Shown: positions 8,206 through 19,553 of the stretch, in pieces | Layout: each line of letters starts with the position of its first letter | Position numbering within the stretch: the first letter of the stretch is position 1 | NCBI GenBank assembly: GCA_963715025.1 | Contig: CAVQQQ010000003.1 | Coordinates: 186,001 to 250,000, forward strand | Direction: 5' to 3' | From: DASSJT01 sp963715025 | GTDB taxonomy: Bacteria > Actinomycetota > Actinomycetes > Actinomycetales > Dermatophilaceae | DNA length: 64,000 nucleotides | Translations under genes and position numbers: made by a program | Notes under the pieces: generated by a model | What the model saw: the letters and a program-made list of their open reading frames with translations, nothing else | Databases searched by the model: none | Told to the model about the DNA's origin: nothing

Positions 8206-8778
8206 TCAGAACTGGCCGGGAGCCCCACCGCTCCCGGCCACAGGGCGCACACACGCGATTGCCTCGAAGGGCACCGTGCGGTGCGCCCTTACATTCTCGG
8301 AGCGACGGGGCTCGTCAACGGCATGCTCGCCCAGCTCACAGGCGTCGGCACCAACCGCGTCGATCGTGCCCGTGAGCACGATGCCGCTGATGTCCTCGAG
8401 TCGCACCGCGGAGCGGTCCCGGCTCAGCCCGCGCAGGGCATAGCCGAAGCCGAACCGCCGGGCAGCAGCAGCTGCCTCGGCGCGGCCGCCGAGTCCTGTG
8501 ACCGCCATGACCGCGCGCAGCTGCACGAGGGCTGACCGACCGCGGCCCTCGTCGACGAGTACCCAGCCGTCGCCGAGGTCGGCCACCCTGCCCTCGATCA
8601 CCGCGCGCGTCACCAGACGCAGCTGCACCTGCTGGCCCCGATGGGCGGCAAACCGCTCGAGCATTCGGACCGCGGCACGCTCCCGCCGGGTGCGGTCAGC
8701 GACCTCGCTGTCCAGGTCACGACGCGCCTGGGCGTCCCATTGCGCCTCAAGGTCATCGAACAGCCGCTCCCAGCGCAT
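8206..8778 (-). CDS. Conserved actinobacterial protein of unknown function
   Basis: 190 residues, soluble, Arg- and Ala-rich, no catalytic motif that I recognise. The N-terminus MRWERLFDDLEAQWDAQ is a likely helix; the middle (RGQQVQLRLVTRAVIEGRV, then DLGDGWVLVDE) looks like a small beta barrel, perhaps an Sm-like or OB-like fold, followed by LVQLRAVMAV. Similar proteins occur in actinobacteria and are sometimes labelled regulators without evidence. It converges on the BldC-like gene; its last codons contain that gene's hairpin. Confidence 0.75.
   Translation of the reverse strand: MRWERLFDDLEAQWDAQARRDLDSEVADRTRRERAAVRMLERFAAHRGQQVQLRLVTRAVIEGRVADLGDGWVLVDEGRGRSALVQLRAVMAVTGLGGRAEAAAAARRFGFGYALRGLSRDRSAVRLEDISGIVLTGTIDAVGADACELGEHAVDEPRRSENVRAHRTVPFEAIACVRPVAGSGGAPGQF
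8213..8240 (+). terminator. Hairpin terminator inside a convergent coding end
   Basis: TGGCCGGGAGC (8213-8223) pairs perfectly with GCTCCCGGCCA (8230-8240) around a six-base loop. It lies 53 bases after the BldC-like stop and within the final codons of the opposing gene, so it can serve transcripts from either side. There is no U-tract, as is common for high-GC terminators. Confidence 0.6.
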
Positions 8779-8884
8779 GAACGCATCCTAGTCTTGCCGC
8801 CGTACCCTGCTGTTGCCAAACCTGAACACACGCGTATAAAGTTTATCGAATGCAAGCCAAGGCAAACGATAGACTGGGGGTGCG

Positions 8885-9769
8885 GTGTCCGGCTATCACC
8901 GTGGAAAGGCTGCGCGCGCAGAACCCGCGGTCAACAACTACTCCGTCGCGGCGCTGGCTGGCTGCGTCCTGGTGTCATCGGGCCTCGTGGCGGGTGGCCT
9001 GATCGTGGTGGGGACGCTGACCAACGAGGTCAGGAGCGCGGGCCCGGCGGGCCCTGAGGCGGCGCTCACCCTCGCTGCGGCGGCGACCTGCCTCGCGCTT
9101 CTCTCCTGGCTGTGCCTCTCACTGTCGCTGGCGCTCCTCGAGTGCCTGCCGGGGCGCGCCGGAAGGGCTGCCGGCAGGATCGCCGAGCGTGTCACGCCTG
9201 CGGCAGCGCGGCGCTGGGCCGCCGTCCTGCTCGGCTTGAGCCTAGGCGGCGCTCTGACACCCGGGTCTGCGGTGGCGAGCCCAGAGCCGACCCTCGGGAC
9301 CAGCCCCAGCATCGGGTCGAGGATCGGACCGGGGTGGCCTGAGGGCACGGTTCCCGGTCCGCAATGGTCGCCATCGCCCAGAACGCCTTCGCCTTCGCCC
9401 TCGCCCTTGTCCTGGCGTGTGACACCTCCTCCGGAGGAGACAGCCTCGCCCAACGGGGACCCATCGGGGCAGGGCATGACCGGCGGTCCGGGATGGACAC
9501 CCTCACGACCGACGATCCGCCCGATTCCCACGCCGGACCTGCTCACCTCGATCCGCGACAAGCCGACGCTCGATCGTGAGGGCCTGGTGATCGTCCGGCG
9601 GGGCGACACGCTCTGGGACATCGCTGCCCGATACCTCGGCCGCGACGCCACGGACTCGGCCGTCGCCGCGGAGTGGCCGCGGTGGTTCCAGGCCAACCAG
9701 GACGTGATCGGCGACGACCCCGACCTCATCCTCCCTGGCCAGCGGCTTCGCCCCCCGATCGCGTCCTGA
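8885..9769 (+). CDS. LysM-domain membrane protein
   Basis: 294 residues. Two or three hydrophobic segments fill the first half (VAALAGCVLVSSGLVAGG, LTLAAAATCLALLSWL, then a segment ending GSAVAS). A Pro/Ser-rich linker follows, and the C-terminus from about residue 232 is a LysM-like module: VRRGDTLWDIAARYLG, then FQANQDVIGDDPDLILPGQRL. LysM modules bind peptidoglycan, so the domain should face the wall. The GTG start has a GGGGG-type site just upstream. The 106-base divergent region in front contains an AT-rich patch (TATAAAGTTTATCG near 8836) that probably holds the promoter. The next gene, DUF6459, follows closely. Confidence 0.85.
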   Translation: MSGYHRGKAARAEPAVNNYSVAALAGCVLVSSGLVAGGLIVVGTLTNEVRSAGPAGPEAALTLAAAATCLALLSWLCLSLSLALLECLPGRAGRAAGRIAERVTPAAARRWAAVLLGLSLGGALTPGSAVASPEPTLGTSPSIGSRIGPGWPEGTVPGPQWSPSPRTPSPSPSPLSWRVTPPPEETASPNGDPSGQGMTGGPGWTPSRPTIRPIPTPDLLTSIRDKPTLDREGLVIVRRGDTLWDIAARYLGRDATDSAVAAEWPRWFQANQDVIGDDPDLILPGQRLRPPIAS

Positions 9770-9831
9770 CCATCGGATCAACATCCCCGATCACCATCCC
9801 GATCAGCACCCCACCATTGAAGGAGGCTGCG

Positions 9832-10401
9832 TTGGCCCGCCGCTCGAATCGACCCCCGACCCCCGACGACGCCCCGGCGCCGGTCCTCATGCCGCTTCGC
9901 ATCTTGCCGATCCCGCAGAACCGGCCACCGGTCTACACCGGCTCGGTGCACGACCTCATCGAGGAGCTGGCGGCGCCCCGCTACATCCAAGACGCCCTTG
10001 CCGTGGACTTCGCAGCCGCGACGGACGAGCAGGTCTTCGGGCGTCAGTCGACGGCCCGGGCCCACCTGCCAGATCCGTGCGAATGGGCCGCCCACCTCGC
10101 CCAAGCCATCGTGGAGGTCATGGCGGGGTCGCGCAGTGCCCCGCAGGTGATCCGGTGGACCACCACCGAGGTGTATGCCGTGATCGCCCGCCGCCATGCG
10201 GTAGCGGCGAGGCGTGCGGCCGTATCTGGGCACGGAAAGCGGGTGCGCGCGGTCGTCAAGCGGGTGATCGTCTGCGAGCCGGCCGACGGTGTCGCCGAGG
10301 CGACCGCCGTGGTCATCGACGGCACCAGGGTGCGGGCGCTTGCGATGCGCATGGTGGGACAGGACGGGCGGTGGCGGGTGGAGGCGCTTCAGGTCGGGTG
10401 A
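9832..10401 (+). CDS. Rv3235-like DUF6459 protein
   Basis: 189 residues. The C-terminal half carries the Rv3235/DUF6459 signature: a helix AAHLAQAIVEVMAGSRS, then QVIRWTTTEVYAVIARR and a final strand region ending RWRVEALQVG. Function is unknown, but in mycobacteria and relatives the gene lies a few genes from secA1, as it does here. TTG at 9832 is the start: GAAGGAGG is six bases upstream, an unusually strong site, and no ATG or GTG fits better. The gene converges on the RDD gene with only 17 bases between the stops. Confidence 0.82.
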   Translation: MARRSNRPPTPDDAPAPVLMPLRILPIPQNRPPVYTGSVHDLIEELAAPRYIQDALAVDFAAATDEQVFGRQSTARAHLPDPCEWAAHLAQAIVEVMAGSRSAPQVIRWTTTEVYAVIARRHAVAARRAAVSGHGKRVRAVVKRVIVCEPADGVAEATAVVIDGTRVRALAMRMVGQDGRWRVEALQVG

Positions 10402-10418
10402 GGCGCCGGCGTGGCCCG

Positions 10419-10943
10419 TCACTCCGTGGCGTCGTCGTTCTCCCCTGACCCGAGGTGCGGTTCGGGTCTCCCAGGCATCCAGTCATAGATCACGGCAGTG
10501 CCGAGCAGGATGTCCTGGAGTGACCGGTTGCGGCGATTGACGGCACACCACATGAGTCCGATGGGGAACACTGCACAAGCCAGCGCCCGCACGAAGGCCA
10601 GTGCTGGCCGTAGCTTCGACCCTCTGCGCCCAACGACCCGCAGGCCCATGATCCGCGCACCGTACGAGCGTCCGCCGATCGACCAGGCGACGGTGAGGTA
10701 GACCACGAGCACCCAGAACCCCGCGATCAGGCTGAGGAGCCACCCGGCATCGGGGAACTGGAAACTGCGGGGGTTCAGCATGAACATGAAACCGGCGAGC
10801 ACCGCGTAGGCAGCCACTAGAACCGCTGCCACCACCAAACCGTCGATGACTGCCGCGATCGTCCGGGTGACGACTCCGGCGCTGTGGCCCTGGAACGGCC
10901 TCGCCTCGCGGGGGACCGGGGAGACGCCGGCGATGTCCGTCAT
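10419..10943 (-). CDS. RDD family membrane protein
   Basis: 174 residues with three membrane segments (IAAVIDGLVVAAVLVAAYAVL, LLSLIAGFWVLVVYLTVAW, LAFVRALACAVFPIG). The conserved RDD features are present: R..A..ID in helix 1, GGRSYGARIMGLRVV after helix 2, and NRSLQDILLGTAVI at the end. Some RDD proteins act as Na+/Li+-proton antiporters; most are uncharacterised. The start ATG overlaps the stop of the repeat-protein gene by four bases, making a tight operon of yihY, repeat protein and RDD. Confidence 0.88.
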   Translation of the reverse strand: MTDIAGVSPVPREARPFQGHSAGVVTRTIAAVIDGLVVAAVLVAAYAVLAGFMFMLNPRSFQFPDAGWLLSLIAGFWVLVVYLTVAWSIGGRSYGARIMGLRVVGRRGSKLRPALAFVRALACAVFPIGLMWCAVNRRNRSLQDILLGTAVIYDWMPGRPEPHLGSGENDDATE

Positions 10944-11941
10944 GGCGACGTCACGGCGGCATCAGGGCTTGGGCTGGGGGTCTCGTCGGTCTCGCCCGGG
11001 CCGGCCGCGCCACCGGCCTGGTTCGACCCGCCGCCCCTCCGGCCGCCCCGGGACAGCAGCCGCCCCACCACGCGGGACACGGTCTCGTCAGCCGCGATCC
11101 CCTGCATGCGCGCGCCTCGGACGGTGTCGGAGGCCATGGACCCGGTTGACTCGCGGATGATCTCCGGCAGGTCGATCGCGTCGATCACCTCCACGGCGAT
11201 GCCAGGAAGATCCACGGTGTCTAGCGCCGCGCTTACCACCGCCTCAAGATCCAGGCGGGTGAGCACGATCTTGGTGAGGTCCAGGCGATCCACGATCGCC
11301 TCGACATCAAGTCCACGGGCGACGGCATCCAGGTCGAGCCGGTTCACGATCGCGTCAAGGTCGATGCCGGCGGCGATGGCATCGATGTCGAGCCGGTTCA
11401 CGATCGCGCCCAAGTCGATGCGGGCGGCCACGGCGTCGATGTCCAGACGCTGCGCTACGGCGTCCAGATCCACACCCGAGACGATGCGGTCCAGGTCCAC
11501 GTGGCGCGTGATCAGGCTGGTGAGGTCCAGCCGACGCACAATCTCCTCCACGACCACGGGGACGACGACATCGAGCAGCGCTGGGGCTTCGCGAACGAAG
11601 GACCGCCGTCGCTCCCAGCCGACCCGCCGCGACATCTCCAGCCAATACCCCGGCTGCAACCGGGTCGGCACGAGTGGCGGCCGAAGCAGCACCGGGGCGA
11701 TGAGCCCCAGGGTGGGCCGAAGCCTGCGCTCCAGCACCGCCGCGGCCGCGGCAGCGACTGCGGCGGTGGCGACGACGGCACCCACCACCACGTCGGCCGC
11801 AGTCAGGAGCATCCCCGTGGGCACGGCCGGCCACTGGGCGGCCGGCTGGTGTTGCGGCTCCATGGTCCCGATCTTCTCGCCTCCAGGCCCGAACCGGAAT
11901 CCTCCGACGCGGATGATCAACCGTGCTCCGTCAGGCGTCAT
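10940..11941 (-). CDS. Membrane-anchored protein with tandem 11-residue D-rich repeats
   Basis: 333 residues. One hydrophobic segment (about residues 46-70) is followed by a basic patch and then by some ten consecutive units of about eleven residues, on the pattern R(L/I)D(L/I)DAIV. Examples are RLDIDAVAARI, RLDIDAIAAGI and RLDLDAVARGL. The units later become less regular (DTVDLPGIAVE). The C-terminus is Gly/Ser/Pro-rich. I recognise no enzyme motif. The periodicity suggests a solenoid or long amphipathic helix, perhaps contacting the membrane or a partner such as the RDD protein encoded next. Start choice is uncertain: ATG 11941 overlaps the yihY stop by 11 bases; ATG 11863 is the alternative. 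Confidence 0.72.
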   Translation of the reverse strand: MTPDGARLIIRVGGFRFGPGGEKIGTMEPQHQPAAQWPAVPTGMLLTAADVVVGAVVATAAVAAAAAAVLERRLRPTLGLIAPVLLRPPLVPTRLQPGYWLEMSRRVGWERRRSFVREAPALLDVVVPVVVEEIVRRLDLTSLITRHVDLDRIVSGVDLDAVAQRLDIDAVAARIDLGAIVNRLDIDAIAAGIDLDAIVNRLDLDAVARGLDVEAIVDRLDLTKIVLTRLDLEAVVSAALDTVDLPGIAVEVIDAIDLPEIIRESTGSMASDTVRGARMQGIAADETVSRVVGRLLSRGGRRGGGSNQAGGAAGPGETDETPSPSPDAAVTSP

Positions 11942-13001
11942 GCGGGTGTCCCGGGGGGTCGAATTCCGTGCGATTCAGGGAGGCGCCCACCTGAGCGCCG
12001 ATCACCGCAGTGGCGACGACGACGAGGGATAGAACCAGGAGCCAGCTGATCAAGGCGATCGCTGCACCGATGACGCCGTAGCGTTCGATATTGCGCTCCA
12101 CGAGACGAGGGACCCAGACCGACCCGGCCCAGCCCGTCAGTGCCTGTCCCACCGAGCTCACCACGGCACCAGGCATCAGGAGCATCCACGGGACCCTGCC
12201 GCCGACCAGAAGGAACACCCCGACCCACCAGCCGGGCACTGAGACCACGATCTGGACCATGAGGATCACCGGTCGGCTCGCAACCTCCGCGAGCAGTCCG
12301 CCAAGGTACGCCGCTCCCCCGAGCGAGATGAGGACGACGAGTGCACCGCCAAGTCCCAGGAGTGACTTCCGGCCTCCAACCCTGGGAAGGCCCCAGGCCA
12401 TTTCGTACGTTCGCTGCAACGATTTGGCAAAGCTGGTCACGGACAGGAGGAGCATGAGCAGGCCAATGACACCCATACCTCCAGTGGCCGACGGCGGCTT
12501 GTCGAACAGCGTTCTCACCGCTTCGGCGGTCGGGCCGGTCAGCGAGAACCTGCCCACCAGCCAGTCCGCGACCGCTTGGCCGTCGGCGCTGCTGACGAGC
12601 ACGGCAAGGACGATGAGCAGGGGCACCAACGCGAGGAATGCCTGCCCGGCCAGGGTGAGCGCCCGGTCCCTCAGGTTGATCTGGAGCAGCGCTGTCACGA
12701 TCCGGCCCACGAGGCTGTGCTGAAGCGCCCTCGCCGACCGGCGTGCGTACCGGCGCATGGGGCTCGTGCTCGCCACCCCGCCCCGGGCGTCGGCGCGCCC
12801 ATTGCGCGTGGTGTCGGCAAGGCCGGAGCTCTGGAGGGCGTCCGGGCTCTCGGAGGCCTCCGGGGTCCGTCCGGGGTTCTCAGGGGTCGCGCCGTTTTCG
12901 GCCTTCGCCGAGATCACCGGGCGCGCGTCGGGGGGCACGTCGGAGGGCATGGCGGAGGGCATGGCGGAGGGCCGTCCATTGCGTCGATCCGCACCCCCCA
13001 C
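11931..13001 (-). CDS. YihY/BrkB family inner-membrane protein
   Basis: 356 residues. After a disordered N-terminal region of about 75 residues, the YihY fold follows: a basic helix ALQHSLVGRIVTALLQINLRDRALTLAGQAF, whose last part is the family signature, then six membrane segments with GGMGVIGLLMLLLSVTSF, LQRTYEMAWGL, and VPGWWVGVFLLVGG. The role of the family is uncertain (envelope or transport). GTG 13001 is preferred because AGGAGG sits five bases upstream; a longer frame begins at 13025. The N-terminal coding sequence contains a 12-base direct repeat. Confidence 0.83.
   Translation of the reverse strand: MGGADRRNGRPSAMPSAMPSDVPPDARPVISAKAENGATPENPGRTPEASESPDALQSSGLADTTRNGRADARGGVASTSPMRRYARRSARALQHSLVGRIVTALLQINLRDRALTLAGQAFLALVPLLIVLAVLVSSADGQAVADWLVGRFSLTGPTAEAVRTLFDKPPSATGGMGVIGLLMLLLSVTSFAKSLQRTYEMAWGLPRVGGRKSLLGLGGALVVLISLGGAAYLGGLLAEVASRPVILMVQIVVSVPGWWVGVFLLVGGRVPWMLLMPGAVVSSVGQALTGWAGSVWVPRLVERNIERYGVIGAAIALISWLLVLSLVVVATAVIGAQVGASLNRTEFDPPGHPHDA
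12942..12972. repeat. 12-base direct repeat in the yihY leader
   Basis: GGAGGGCATGGC occurs at 12942-12953 and 12954-12965, followed by a partial third copy GGAGGGC. On the coding (minus) strand it encodes repeated Pro-Ser-Ala-Met. Its in-frame period makes slippage-driven length change harmless to the reading frame. Confidence 0.85.
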
Positions 13002-13180
13002 GTCGCCCTCCTGTCCTCCAAGCACTGCGTGCGGACGCGCTCAGCAAACCGTCGCCCACCACCATCATGCAGGGTCGTGGGCTGGGCACCGACTCGATCG
13101 CCGAACGGAACGGGGCTCACCGACAGCCAGCACAACGTCCCGGCATTGGGCCGAGCGTTCGGCGGACATGCGGATATGCG

Positions 13181-13212
13181 GACGCGCGGGCTGCTTGGGC
13201 AGCCCGCGCGTC
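13181..13212 (-). terminator. Rho-independent-like hairpin after secA
   Basis: GACGCGCGGGCTGC (13181-13194) pairs perfectly over 14 bases with GCAGCCCGCGCGTC (13199-13212), with loop TTGG. It lies 59 bases after the secA stop and before yihY, both on the minus strand. No T-run follows, but stem strength and position fit a terminator. Confidence 0.75.
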
Positions 13213-13270
13213 GAACCGCTCGCACCTGCGGCGCTGGCCGGGTCAGGTGCGGCGGTGGGACCTCACGCCG

Positions 13271-16231
<2,961 letters not shown>

Positions 16232-16418
16232 GGCACAACTCCTGGTGAGGTCAGTCTGATGGAGGGTCAGTCTCCCAGCCAGGCACGGCAGCGGTGCCCG
16301 ACTTCCCTAGGTTAGTCGAGTCGGTAGCCAGACCCGAATGCGACAACCCACAGGAGAACGTCCCCGCCCCGCGGCGGTGTTCCCGGCCACCCGGCGCCCG
16401 CGACCGAGTCACCGCGCG

Positions 16419-16426
16419 GTATGCCG
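16419..16426 (+). repeat. Intergenic copy of the GTATGCCG octamer
   Basis: Lies between secA and the small acetyltransferase gene, in the context GCGGTATGCCGC. See the finding on the iterated octamer. Confidence 0.8.
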
Positions 16427-16440
16427 CATGGGCGGCTTCC

Positions 16441-16785
16441 TCATCGCTTCCCCGGTAGGTGCCACCTTGGGTCGACCAGGTCGGCGTAGGCAGGGTGCCG
16501 CTTGATCCAGGTTCTGATGAACGGGCAGTACGGGTGGACCAGCCAGCCCTGTGCGCGGACGTCGTCCAGGGCCGCCCGGGCAAGCTCTCCTCCCACCCCG
16601 TGGCCCTCGAACGCCGGGTCGACCTCGGTGTGGGTGAAGGAGATGATCCCCGGGAGCCTGTGGAACACCGCCACACCGGCCACGGCCCCGCCGATGCGGG
16701 CTTCGTAGCGCTCCTCCTCGTCGTTGCGAGTGACCTCGACCTGCTCGTCGGGCCCCACAGGTGAATCGCCGGCAGCATTGCTCAT
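16441..16785 (-). CDS. Small GNAT (YjdJ-like) N-acetyltransferase
   Basis: 114 residues. It begins with a beta pair (RYEARIGGAVAGVAVFHRLPG) and has the sequence FTHTEVDPAFEGHGVGGELARAAL, which carries the acetyl-CoA loop normally written Q/RxxGxG/A, here EGHGVGG. The ending VHPYCPFIRTWIKRHPAY is the hallmark of the short YjdJ-type group of GNAT-like proteins. Substrate unknown. It is divergent from the tandem GNAT gene, with only 53 bases between the two start codons. Confidence 0.9.
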   Translation of the reverse strand: MSNAAGDSPVGPDEQVEVTRNDEEERYEARIGGAVAGVAVFHRLPGIISFTHTEVDPAFEGHGVGGELARAALDDVRAQGWLVHPYCPFIRTWIKRHPAYADLVDPRWHLPGKR

Positions 16786-16838
16786 GACAACAGCAAAACA
16801 TGCTTGCCGGGGTGCGCCACCGGTGGCAGGGTCGCGCC

Positions 16839-18032
16839 ATGCCCGAGAAGCTGCCCGAGAAGCTGCCCGATGAGCCCCCCGACAGCCCCTCTGGCATCCT
16901 TGCGTTCCCCGACAACGTCCCGGTGATCAGTGATGGTGCGGTCACGCTGCGCGCCCACACGTTCGATGACATCGACGCCGTCGTGGAGCAGGCACAGGAC
17001 CCGGAGAGCCAGCGCTGGACGACGGTTCCGAGGCACTACCAGCGCAGCGACGCCGTCGACTTCCTCGAGGTGATCCGAACGGGCTGGAACGACCCCGAGG
17101 GCAACCGGATCTGGGCCATCGACTACGCATCCGGAGACGGCACCGTACGCTACGGCGGCACCATCGACCTGCGCCCCAAGCCCTACGGCGTAGCCCACCT
17201 CGGGTTCGCCCTCCACCCGGCTGCCCGCGGCAACAGCGTGATGTCTCGCGCGGTCCGGCTGGCGTGTCGGTACGCGTTCGACACCGGCCTCGGGCATGGT
17301 CCCCTCGAGCGGGTCCACTGGGAGGCGTACCGCGGCAACTGGGACTCGCGGCGGGTGGCCTGGGCCACGGGCTTCACGATGCACGGCACCGTCCCGCAGC
17401 TGCTCGGCCTGGCCGGCGTGAGCCTCGAGGACGCCTGGGTGGCCAGCCTCGGCCGTGAGGACTCCATGGAACCGACGACCAGCTGGCTGGAGCCGGTCAC
17501 CCTCGAAGCGGACGGCATACGGCTGCGGGAGTGGCGCGACAGCGACCGGGAGTCGATCGAGGACATGGTCTGGCCTGCCCACCACCTGCCCGAGCACGCC
17601 AAGATGACGAACGACACCTTCACCGAGTGGTTGACCACCCGCCGGGAGCGCATGGCGAGCGGGCAGGGGATCTACTGGTGCATCGCCGACGCGGAGACCG
17701 ACCTGCCGCTGGGGCTGGCGATCCTGTTCGACCGCGACGGGACGCTCGGGCCGCTCACCGGCGAGGTCGGCTACTGGCTCTACCCCCGCGCGCGCGGTCG
17801 AGGAGCGATGGGCGCGACGATGCGGCTGCTGGTCGACCACGCGTTCACGTCCGGGGCGAGGGGCGGGCTCGGGCTCCGACGCCTGACCGCGGGCACAGCG
17901 GCCGACAACGAGGCCTCCAACAGCGTGCTGCGGCGGGCCGGGTTTGCGGTCTGGGGCAGGGAGCCAGCGGTGGACGAGCTGCCCGACGGCACGCTCGCCG
18001 ACGGACTTCACTGGTACCTGCTCGCCCCCTGA
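16839..18032 (+). CDS. Tandem two-domain GNAT acetyltransferase
   Basis: 397 residues from ATG 16839 (GGCAGGG eight bases upstream); a start at 16800 would add 13 residues. Two complete RimJ/RimL-like GNAT modules are fused. Module 1 (about 25-195) begins VTLRAHTFDDIDAV and has LGFALHPAARGNSVMSRAV. Module 2 (about 215-390) begins IRLREWRDSDRESIEDM and has VGYWLYPRARGRGAMGATM, followed by AGTAADNEASNSVLRRAGF. Module 2 has a better acetyl-CoA loop (RARGRG) than module 1 (AARGNS), so one half may be regulatory. Family members modify protein N-termini or small amines. Confidence 0.87.
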   Translation: MPEKLPEKLPDEPPDSPSGILAFPDNVPVISDGAVTLRAHTFDDIDAVVEQAQDPESQRWTTVPRHYQRSDAVDFLEVIRTGWNDPEGNRIWAIDYASGDGTVRYGGTIDLRPKPYGVAHLGFALHPAARGNSVMSRAVRLACRYAFDTGLGHGPLERVHWEAYRGNWDSRRVAWATGFTMHGTVPQLLGLAGVSLEDAWVASLGREDSMEPTTSWLEPVTLEADGIRLREWRDSDRESIEDMVWPAHHLPEHAKMTNDTFTEWLTTRRERMASGQGIYWCIADAETDLPLGLAILFDRDGTLGPLTGEVGYWLYPRARGRGAMGATMRLLVDHAFTSGARGGLGLRRLTAGTAADNEASNSVLRRAGFAVWGREPAVDELPDGTLADGLHWYLLAP

Positions 18033-18100
18033 CCCGGCCCGTTCCGCCGAAGGCTCGACGCCTTTAGACACGCTGGCGTCGGCGCGCGCAGAACCGTGTC

Positions 18101-18108
18101 GTATGCCG
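18101..18108 (+). repeat. Intergenic copy of the GTATGCCG octamer
   Basis: Sits in the 187-base gap between the tandem GNAT stop and the secreted nuclease-fold gene, about 110 bases before that start codon, in context GTCGTATGCCGCG. Confidence 0.8.
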
Positions 18109-18219
18109 CGTGCCCCGCAGAAACGGGCAGCCCACCTGGGCGGGATTTCGGCGAAGTGCTTGCACAATTCGCTACCGGCGGGAAACATCGGCGCCACCCC
18201 ATCGAGCCGGAGGTCAACG

Positions 18220-19437
18220 ATGATCAGTCCGCTGCGACGCAGTCGCTCCCGCCGCGGCCCGCGCAGCCGCATCACGGCTGCCGCGCTCGGTGCCGCCCTT
18301 GCCATCGCCGCCATGGCCGCGCCGATGACCTCCGCCAGCGCAGCGCAGGGGCCTGGCGGCCCGCAGGGTCCGAAGGGCACCGGCAAGCCGCTGACCGTCA
18401 TGACCCGCAACCTCTACCTGGGCGGCGACATCAACCGGCCGATCGACGCCACGGCAGGCCTCAGCGGCCTCGAGGCGCTCCTGGCGTTCGCCAACACCAA
18501 CGACGCGCTCTGGAACACCGTGGTCCAGACCAACTTCCCGGTGCGCGCCAAGCTGCTCGCGCACGAGATCGCCACCGAGGCACCCGATGTCGTCGGCCTC
18601 CAGGAGGTCGCCCTGTGGCGGCACGGCCCGCTCGAGCTCGACAAGATCGCGGTCCCCAACGCCGAGATCGTCGACTACGACTTCCTTGCCATCCTCCAGG
18701 CCGAGCTCGCCGCCGCCGGCGCCAGCTACGCCGTGGCCAACGTCCAGGAGGAAGCCGACGTCGAGGCGCCCGCCTTCTCCGGCTTCCTGGTGAACGCCCG
18801 CGACGTCCGCCTGACCATGCGCGACGCCCTGCTGGTCAAGGTCGACCCCGGCCTCACCGTGCTCGCCTCCGGAGGCGGCAACTACGACCACCGGTTCAGT
18901 GTGAGCCTCCAGAGCTACTCGTTTGTCTTCAAGCGCGGCTACAACTGGGCCGACCTGCGCGTGGGCTCGGTGAGGACCCGCGTGGTCAACACGCACCTGG
19001 AGTCGGCGAGCTCTGACGTGGCGCTCGACCAGATCAAGGAGCTCATCGGCGGTCCCGCCGACACCACCCTGCCGACGGTGGTCGTCTGCGACTGCAACTC
19101 GGACCCGCTCAACCACAGCGTCAAGCCGATCGACCACGTGGGCCACTCGGCGCCCTACGACTGGATCACGAGCCACGGCTTCACCGACGAGTGGCTGCAG
19201 TTCAAGCCGGCCGAGGAGGGCTGGACATCTGGGCTGTCCGAGACCGTCAACGACACCTCGACGGCCGGGTTCGACCACCGGATCGACATGGTCTTTGGAC
19301 GCAAGGCTGGCGGCGGCGGGTTCGACGTCGACAAGGGCGCCATCACCGGGAACCAGCTCAGTGATCGCGACCCTGCCGCTGGGCTGTGGCCGTCCGACCA
19401 CGCCGGCGTGGTGCTGCGGCTCCGCTCGCTCAGCTGA
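18220..19437 (+). CDS. Secreted endonuclease/exonuclease/phosphatase-fold protein
   Basis: 405 residues. A long basic signal peptide (RRSRSRRGPRSR followed by a hydrophobic stretch ending TSASA) directs export. The EEP fold follows: VMTRNLYLGGD, APDVVGLQEVALW with the metal-binding Glu, VVNTHLES, VVCDCNSDP (usually GDFNS in nucleases), and the terminal WPSDHAGVVLRL with the catalytic Asp-His pair. The fold is Mg-dependent and cleaves phosphodiesters or phosphate esters; the change of GDFN to CDCN leaves the substrate open. GGAGG lies seven bases before ATG 18220. Confidence 0.88.
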   Translation: MISPLRRSRSRRGPRSRITAAALGAALAIAAMAAPMTSASAAQGPGGPQGPKGTGKPLTVMTRNLYLGGDINRPIDATAGLSGLEALLAFANTNDALWNTVVQTNFPVRAKLLAHEIATEAPDVVGLQEVALWRHGPLELDKIAVPNAEIVDYDFLAILQAELAAAGASYAVANVQEEADVEAPAFSGFLVNARDVRLTMRDALLVKVDPGLTVLASGGGNYDHRFSVSLQSYSFVFKRGYNWADLRVGSVRTRVVNTHLESASSDVALDQIKELIGGPADTTLPTVVVCDCNSDPLNHSVKPIDHVGHSAPYDWITSHGFTDEWLQFKPAEEGWTSGLSETVNDTSTAGFDHRIDMVFGRKAGGGGFDVDKGAITGNQLSDRDPAAGLWPSDHAGVVLRLRSLS

Positions 19438-19453
19438 CCACACCTTGCCCCGG

Positions 19454-19525
19454 GTGGAGGCAGGCGCGCCGCAGTCTCCTCGTCAGGCCTGCCTCCACCG
19501 GTCCGGGTCATCCGGACCGGTGGAG
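19454..19525. terminator. Two overlapping, mutually exclusive hairpins between convergent genes
   Basis: Hairpin A: GGTGGAGGCAGGC (19454-19466) with GCCTGCCTCCACC (19487-19499), 13 perfect pairs. Hairpin B: CTCCACCGGTCCGG (19493-19506) with CCGGACCGGTGGAG (19512-19525), 14 perfect pairs, loop GTCAT. They share 19493-19499, so only one can form fully. Hairpin B is the likely bidirectional terminator for the nuclease-fold gene (+) and the SRPBCC gene (-). Confidence 0.7.
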
Positions 19526-19553
19526 CCTCGGCCCCGAGCCCTCCGCTTTGGCC

